A stretch of DNA of 64,000 nt from Candidatus Thiodiazotropha sp. LNASS1 (GTDB lineage: Bacteria > Pseudomonadota > Gammaproteobacteria > Chromatiales > Chromatiaceae). Under the pieces are notes generated by a model, which was not told where the DNA came from, searched no databases, and was given only the letters and a program-made list of their open reading frames with translations. Of this stretch, positions 60,521-64,000 are shown piece after piece. The stretch's first letter is position 1. Each line of letters begins with the position of its first letter. A program made the translations under genes and the position numbers. The stretch lies in NCBI RefSeq assembly GCF_964212655.1, contig NZ_OZ156465.1:4464001-4528000 (forward strand), written 5' to 3'.

Positions 60521-62956
60521 ATGTTTGAATCGTATTACAAATTAGACGCAAATCCATTCCGGTTGAGTGCCGATGAGCGGTTCAGATTTGCACATAAAAA
60601 CTACCTGAAGGCGTGGTCATACCTGGTATATGCCTTGGAGCAGGGTGAAGGTTTCATCATGGTCACCGGCAGGCCGGGTTCAGGCAAGACAACACTGATT
60701 CGCGACATTTTGTCGGAAGTCGACAAATCGAAAATTCTGGCAATCAACCTGGTTACCAATCAATTACAAGCTGAAGAACTGCTGCGAAAGGTGGCCTTGG
60801 AGTACGGGTTACCTGCTGAAAGCTTTAATAAGGCCACGCTGCTGACGAGTATCGAGGATTTTGTCACCAAAGAGTATCTGGCGGGCAGGCGGGCCGTCAT
60901 CGTCATTGACGAGGCTCAGAATCTTACCCTGAATGGTCTTGAAGAGCTTCGTCTGCTCTCCAATCTTCAAACCGGGAGTCACCCGCTTTTCCAGATATTT
61001 CTCATCGGTCAGGATGATCTTCGGTCGCTTATTCTGAGCCCGGAAATGGAGCAGATTCGTCAGCGGATGATTGCTAGCTGTCAAATCGAAACCATGGATC
61101 TGCAACAGACAGAGGGCTATATCGAACATAGGCTCGGTATTGTCGGTTGGAATCAGGACCCAGTGTTTGATGAGGCGATTTTTCCGCTCATACACTATTT
61201 GTCTGATGGCATACCGAGAAAGATCAATCATATTGTCAGTCGATTACTCCTCTACGGCGCATTGGAGGAGAAGCATGAGTTGACAGAAGATGATGTATGG
61301 ATTGTCGCCAGAGAGTTGTTTGATGAGGAGCGTCTGTCCATTCAGAGTGGCGACTCCTTTACCACATTCAAGGATAAATATGGCCAGCTTGAAAATCCCC
61401 GGTCAGAGCCATCCGAACCTGGCTCGGAGATAGAGAGTATTGAACTCCCGCAAACTGTTGATACTGAGAGTGTCGGCATTACCGAGCCCGATACTGGGGT
61501 TTTCGAGGAGAGTGAAGCCAGGTTGGCGACTGAGCCTGATGCAGCGTCAGATACAGATACAGATACAGAGGCAGAGGCAGAGGTGAAAGGTGAATCCGAA
61601 TCCGAGCTAGAAGCAGATGCTGAGTCGAGTATCGAACAGGAGACAGAAGAAGCCAAAGATTCCGTGACAGAAACAGAGGATGCAGAGCATATATCGGAAT
61701 TCTATCCCTATGGAGAGGACCTGGTCGACTCTGACTTCTCATCCGAAAAGGGGAAACTATCTTCAGATGAATCTGATGTAGCGCTCTTAAATGATGAAGC
61801 AGAACGTCTTGTCCAACCGATAACCACAGAGCAAGCATCAGTAACCTCTGCAAAGGATTACGTCAATGAGTCTGATATGGATGCGTTGACATCGAAGTTA
61901 CTCAAAGAGGGCGATATCAAAGTAGAAGATGCGTCTGCAGAGAACACTGAAACCAATCCAGAGGATATCCTCAACCTGCCATCCATGCAGGCAGAAAGAC
62001 GTAAACACGAAATTGATGAAAAGGGGGGATTGATCAACACGGCTGAGACGCTTGAGGTTGAAGATCTGTTTACCGGTACCTTTGGTAAATCGTTACGCAA
62101 TATTTTCTTTCTTGTGTTAGCAGGATTCTTCTTTTTAGCACTGTTTGTCATCAAACCTGAGCGCATTGATCAGGCCTGGAATGGGACAGTCGACAAGCTG
62201 CAGTCGATGATCAACCCGACAGAAGATGGGCGTGAGACGGACCCGCCCTCTGCTGGGAATGGGCAGCAAATACCTGAAACAGATGAAAGTCTGCCCCTTC
62301 AGATCGATGCAGATTCCAGTATCGAGACTTCGGCAGAACCCGAGGTGATTGAAACAGTACCGGAGAAAGTCGAAACCAGCGCAGAGCCAAATCTTGTGAT
62401 TGTTGATACGGAAGCGGATAAAACAAAAGCAATATCAGATGTTGAGAGTGATGTTGAAACGAGCCCATCCTTGGAAAACATAGAGTCGACAATCGTGACG
62501 GCGGATCCCGTTGAAAGGGCCAGCAAAGACTATATTGCAACCCAGTCGAGATATCAAAAAATTGAGATTGGTGAAGGCACAAAGGAAACAATAGACATTA
62601 TCCCCACTATTCGGAAGTTTCAGATCTACTTTGAATTTGATAATCCAAAAATACCTGATCAATTCAAGGATATGTTGAATGACCTCTATATCGTCCTCTC
62701 GCTAAACAAGGCATCCATAATGACTATTACGGGGTATACGGATGCAAGCGGTGATCCCATCTACAACATGCGTCTGTCGGTAGAGCGTGCAAATGCTGTA
62801 TCCAACTACTTCACGGAAAGGGGTATCAGCTCAGAGCGTATTCAGGTCGAAGGCAGGGGCCCAGTACCGAAATCGACGACAGATGAACATGAAGAGCTGG
62901 ATAAACGGTTCGGCAACAGGCGTGTAGAAATCGTATTACGCGAAGACGGTGAATAG
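60521..62956 (+). CDS. AAA ATPase (ExeA/XrtA-associated type) fused through a membrane helix to an OmpA domain
   Basis: The 811-residue protein has an N-terminal ExeA-type ATPase (residues 1-285): FESYYKLDANPFRLSADERFRFAHKNY, Walker A GRPGSGKTT at 50-58, Walker B VIVIDEAQN at 126-134 and the sensor region DGIPRKINHIV. Residues ~290-525 are a long acidic Ser/Glu/Asp-rich linker, followed by one membrane helix (about 526-546, NIFFLVLAGFFFLALFVI). A second acidic linker to ~690 is followed by a C-terminal OmpA-like peptidoglycan-binding domain (TITGYTDASGDPIYNMRLSVERANAVSNYF, NRRVEIVL). The topology would put the ATPase in the cytoplasm and OmpA in the periplasm. Aeromonas ExeA has the same plan with a different peptidoglycan-binding domain. 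It lies next to exopolysaccharide genes. Confidence 0.88.
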   Translation: MFESYYKLDANPFRLSADERFRFAHKNYLKAWSYLVYALEQGEGFIMVTGRPGSGKTTLIRDILSEVDKSKILAINLVTNQLQAEELLRKVALEYGLPAESFNKATLLTSIEDFVTKEYLAGRRAVIVIDEAQNLTLNGLEELRLLSNLQTGSHPLFQIFLIGQDDLRSLILSPEMEQIRQRMIASCQIETMDLQQTEGYIEHRLGIVGWNQDPVFDEAIFPLIHYLSDGIPRKINHIVSRLLLYGALEEKHELTEDDVWIVARELFDEERLSIQSGDSFTTFKDKYGQLENPRSEPSEPGSEIESIELPQTVDTESVGITEPDTGVFEESEARLATEPDAASDTDTDTEAEAEVKGESESELEADAESSIEQETEEAKDSVTETEDAEHISEFYPYGEDLVDSDFSSEKGKLSSDESDVALLNDEAERLVQPITTEQASVTSAKDYVNESDMDALTSKLLKEGDIKVEDASAENTETNPEDILNLPSMQAERRKHEIDEKGGLINTAETLEVEDLFTGTFGKSLRNIFFLVLAGFFFLALFVIKPERIDQAWNGTVDKLQSMINPTEDGRETDPPSAGNGQQIPETDESLPLQIDADSSIETSAEPEVIETVPEKVETSAEPNLVIVDTEADKTKAISDVESDVETSPSLENIESTIVTADPVERASKDYIATQSRYQKIEIGEGTKETIDIIPTIRKFQIYFEFDNPKIPDQFKDMLNDLYIVLSLNKASIMTITGYTDASGDPIYNMRLSVERANAVSNYFTERGISSERIQVEGRGPVPKSTTDEHEELDKRFGNRRVEIVLREDGE
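61549..61584 (+). repeat. In-frame hexanucleotide repeats in the acidic linker
   Basis: Three AGATAC units are followed directly by three AGAGGC/AGAGGT units (61550-61584) inside the Asp/Thr/Glu linker of the ATPase-OmpA gene. Since the unit is six bases, slippage would change linker length without a frameshift. Confidence 0.75.
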
Positions 62957-62971
62957 GGCAGGCGGTTACAC

Positions 62972-63025
62972 CTCGCTCCCACGCACCGGTTTGATTCGTA
63001 CCCACGCTCCAGCGTGGGAATGCAT
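62972..63025. repeat. TTCCCACGC...GCGTGGGAA palindrome copies
   Basis: Two copies lie between the convergent ATPase-OmpA and cysC genes: a partial one, CTCGCTCCCACGCACCGG (62972-62989), and a nearly perfect one, ACCCACGCTCCAGCGTGGGAA (63000-63020, written ACCCACGCTCC, AGCGTGGGAA). The latter continues as TGCAT, as the copy at 4246 does. Position between convergent stops suits a bidirectional terminator. Confidence 0.75.
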
Positions 63026-63037
63026 AGGCCACTTAAA

Positions 63038-63646
63038 TCATACCACCATAGTTGGAATCACATCGAGAGACTCCAGTGATTCCAACAATGAGTCAATGCA
63101 CTCATCGATATCCCGGTCCTCCGTATCGATGACGATTTCAGGATTCTCCGGTATCTCATAAGGGGATGAGATGCCTGTGAAGTCGGGGATCTCGCCCGCC
63201 CGTGCCTTTTTGTAGAGTCCCTTCACATCCCGTGATTCACAGGTTTCTATCGATGCTTTCACATAGACTTCGATAAAATCGTTCTCTTGAAAAAGTCGGC
63301 GTACGTTATCTCTGTCTTTGCGTATGGGAGAGATAAATGCAGTCAGTGCGATGGTTCCAGCATCGACAAACAGCTTCGACATTTCGCCAATCCGTCGTAT
63401 GTTTTCTGTGCGGTCCTCGATGTTAAAACCAAGATCCCGGCAGAGGCCATGTCTTACGTTATCGCCGTCAAAGACATAAGTCCTGCATCCACGTTGGTGA
63501 AGTCGTTCCTCCAGGGCATGCGCCAGGGTGGACTTGCCGGAACCCGAGAGACCGGTGAACCAGAGCAGTTTAGCCCGGTGCAGATTCATCTTTTCCCGTC
63601 GTTCCCGGGTGACGGTGGCATGGTGCCAATAGATATTATCATCCAT
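63038..63646 (-). CDS. cysC: Adenylylsulfate (APS) kinase
   Basis: CysC phosphorylates APS to PAPS. The 202-residue protein has Walker A GLSGSGKST (32-40), FDGDNVRHGLCRDLGF for APS binding, and FISPIRKDRDNVRRLF and EVYVKASIETCESRDVKGLYKKARAGEI with the lid. It is free-standing, with no cysD/cysN partner in the window, and lies between a surface-polysaccharide ATPase gene and a sugar transferase. PAPS for sulfotransferases of an exopolysaccharide is therefore plausible, besides sulfate assimilation. Confidence 0.94.
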   Translation of the reverse strand: MDDNIYWHHATVTRERREKMNLHRAKLLWFTGLSGSGKSTLAHALEERLHQRGCRTYVFDGDNVRHGLCRDLGFNIEDRTENIRRIGEMSKLFVDAGTIALTAFISPIRKDRDNVRRLFQENDFIEVYVKASIETCESRDVKGLYKKARAGEIPDFTGISSPYEIPENPEIVIDTEDRDIDECIDSLLESLESLDVIPTMVV

Positions 63647-63706
63647 GTTGGTAGTCCTTAATTCACTATATTGAAATTGATTATCATCAAGCGTGCCAAA
63701 CCAGAC

Positions 63707-64000
63707 TCAGTAGGCATTGTCATTTTTGAGATTGAATGGGGTCCTCAGTAAAATAGACAGATCAAGCCACAAAGACCAGTTGTTGATGTACTCCAAATCA
63801 TATTTGACCCGTTTCTCCATCTGCTTTAGTTCTTTGGTCTCTCCTCGAAATCCCCGAATCTGAGCCAACCCGGTAATCCCTGGCTTGATACGATGTCGTG
63901 CCAGATAGGCCTCGATTCGTTTTGAATACTCCAGATTGTGCTGGAGTGCATGAGGTCTGGGACCGACAAGCGACATCTGACCCGCCAAGACGTTAAGCAG
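63707..64000 (-). CDS. Bacterial sugar transferase (undecaprenyl-phosphate glycosyl-phosphotransferase), C-terminal part
   Basis: The gene runs in from beyond the right edge on the minus strand; the frame is open through 64000. The visible ~98 residues are the catalytic C-terminus: GQMSLVGPRPHALQHN, RHRIKPGITGLAQIRGFRGET and the final YDLEYINNWSLWLDLSILLRTPF. These enzymes attach the first sugar-1-phosphate to undecaprenyl phosphate to start exopolysaccharide or O-antigen units. It belongs to the EPS locus that continues to the right. The stop at 63707 is 61 bases before the start of cysC, in the same direction. Confidence 0.93.
   Translation of the reverse strand: MLNVLAGQMSLVGPRPHALQHNLEYSKRIEAYLARHRIKPGITGLAQIRGFRGETKELKQMEKRVKYDLEYINNWSLWLDLSILLRTPFNLKNDNAY

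Noticed and set aside
61342-61853. Open frames on the minus strand opposite the acidic linker
   Set aside because: They are Ser/Leu-rich reflections of the repetitive Glu/Asp/Ser linker codons.

Overview
The window is a dense, mostly co-linear stretch of a gammaproteobacterial chromosome. Gene neighbourhoods typical of that class include recB-recD, dnaX-ybaB-recR, sdhCDAB-sdhE, divergent tesA/ybbA-ybbP, hspQ and a short 4.5S SRP RNA. Three features suggest a sulfur-oxidising, possibly autotrophic or symbiont-related lineage (Chromatiales/Sedimenticolaceae-like): a dissimilatory-type ATP sulfurylase with its own terminator, a two-gene 2-oxoglutarate:ferredoxin oxidoreductase, and an exopolysaccharide-type locus at the right end. 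That placement is inference, because no 16S or other decisive marker is present.

Layout. 1-4 kb: end of recB, recD, then sat. 4.3-12 kb: a leftward fatty-acid beta-oxidation operon (fadE, a FadN-type bifunctional enzyme, thiolase, a hotdog thioesterase, a nitronate-monooxygenase-like flavoprotein) divergent from a TetR-type regulator. 13-18 kb: envelope and secreted proteins (two spondin-domain proteins, DUF547, a thioredoxin-like protein, an OmpA lipoprotein). 18-21.5 kb: korA-korB and a ferritin-like protein. 22-29.7 kb: YbbP/YbbA, TesA, SRP RNA, DUF3581, HspQ, DUF3465, PqiA-like and YbaK. 29.9-39.3 kb: DAHP synthase, an SGNH-like protein, a coiled-coil protein, malic enzyme, and succinate dehydrogenase with its assembly factor. 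39.4-43.5 kb: a leftward cluster with a Ras-like GTPase, a roadblock protein and three poorly characterised partners, next to a CZB-domain protein. 43.8-50.2 kb: dnaX, ybaB, recR, a HIT protein and a copper ATPase. 50.2-58.8 kb: lysA-dapL, an Spx/ArsC-like protein, a lipase-maturation-factor protein, YceH, an SDR and small unknowns. 59-64 kb: an orphan gene, a large AAA-ATPase/TM/OmpA fusion, an APS kinase and the end of a sugar transferase of an exopolysaccharide locus.

Mobile or repetitive DNA is limited but informative. Two ~270-bp MITE-like elements with related terminal inverted repeats (46521-46789 and 59010-59279) each end directly at the Shine-Dalgarno sequence of the next gene, and one supplies the recR stop codon. 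A possible solo end lies at the sdhE stop. A second family of short palindromes (TTCCCACGC...GCGTGGGAA) is scattered at four sites, and a long imperfect inverted repeat separates sdhA from sdhB. I saw no tRNA, rRNA, CRISPR array, complete insertion sequence or prophage.

Points most worth following: the GTPase/roadblock cluster; the ATPase-OmpA fusion; a strong internal ribosome-binding site and TTG codon inside copA that could release a free CopZ-like chaperone; the MITE family; and a DapL-type lysine/diaminopimelate pathway in what looks like a gammaproteobacterium.
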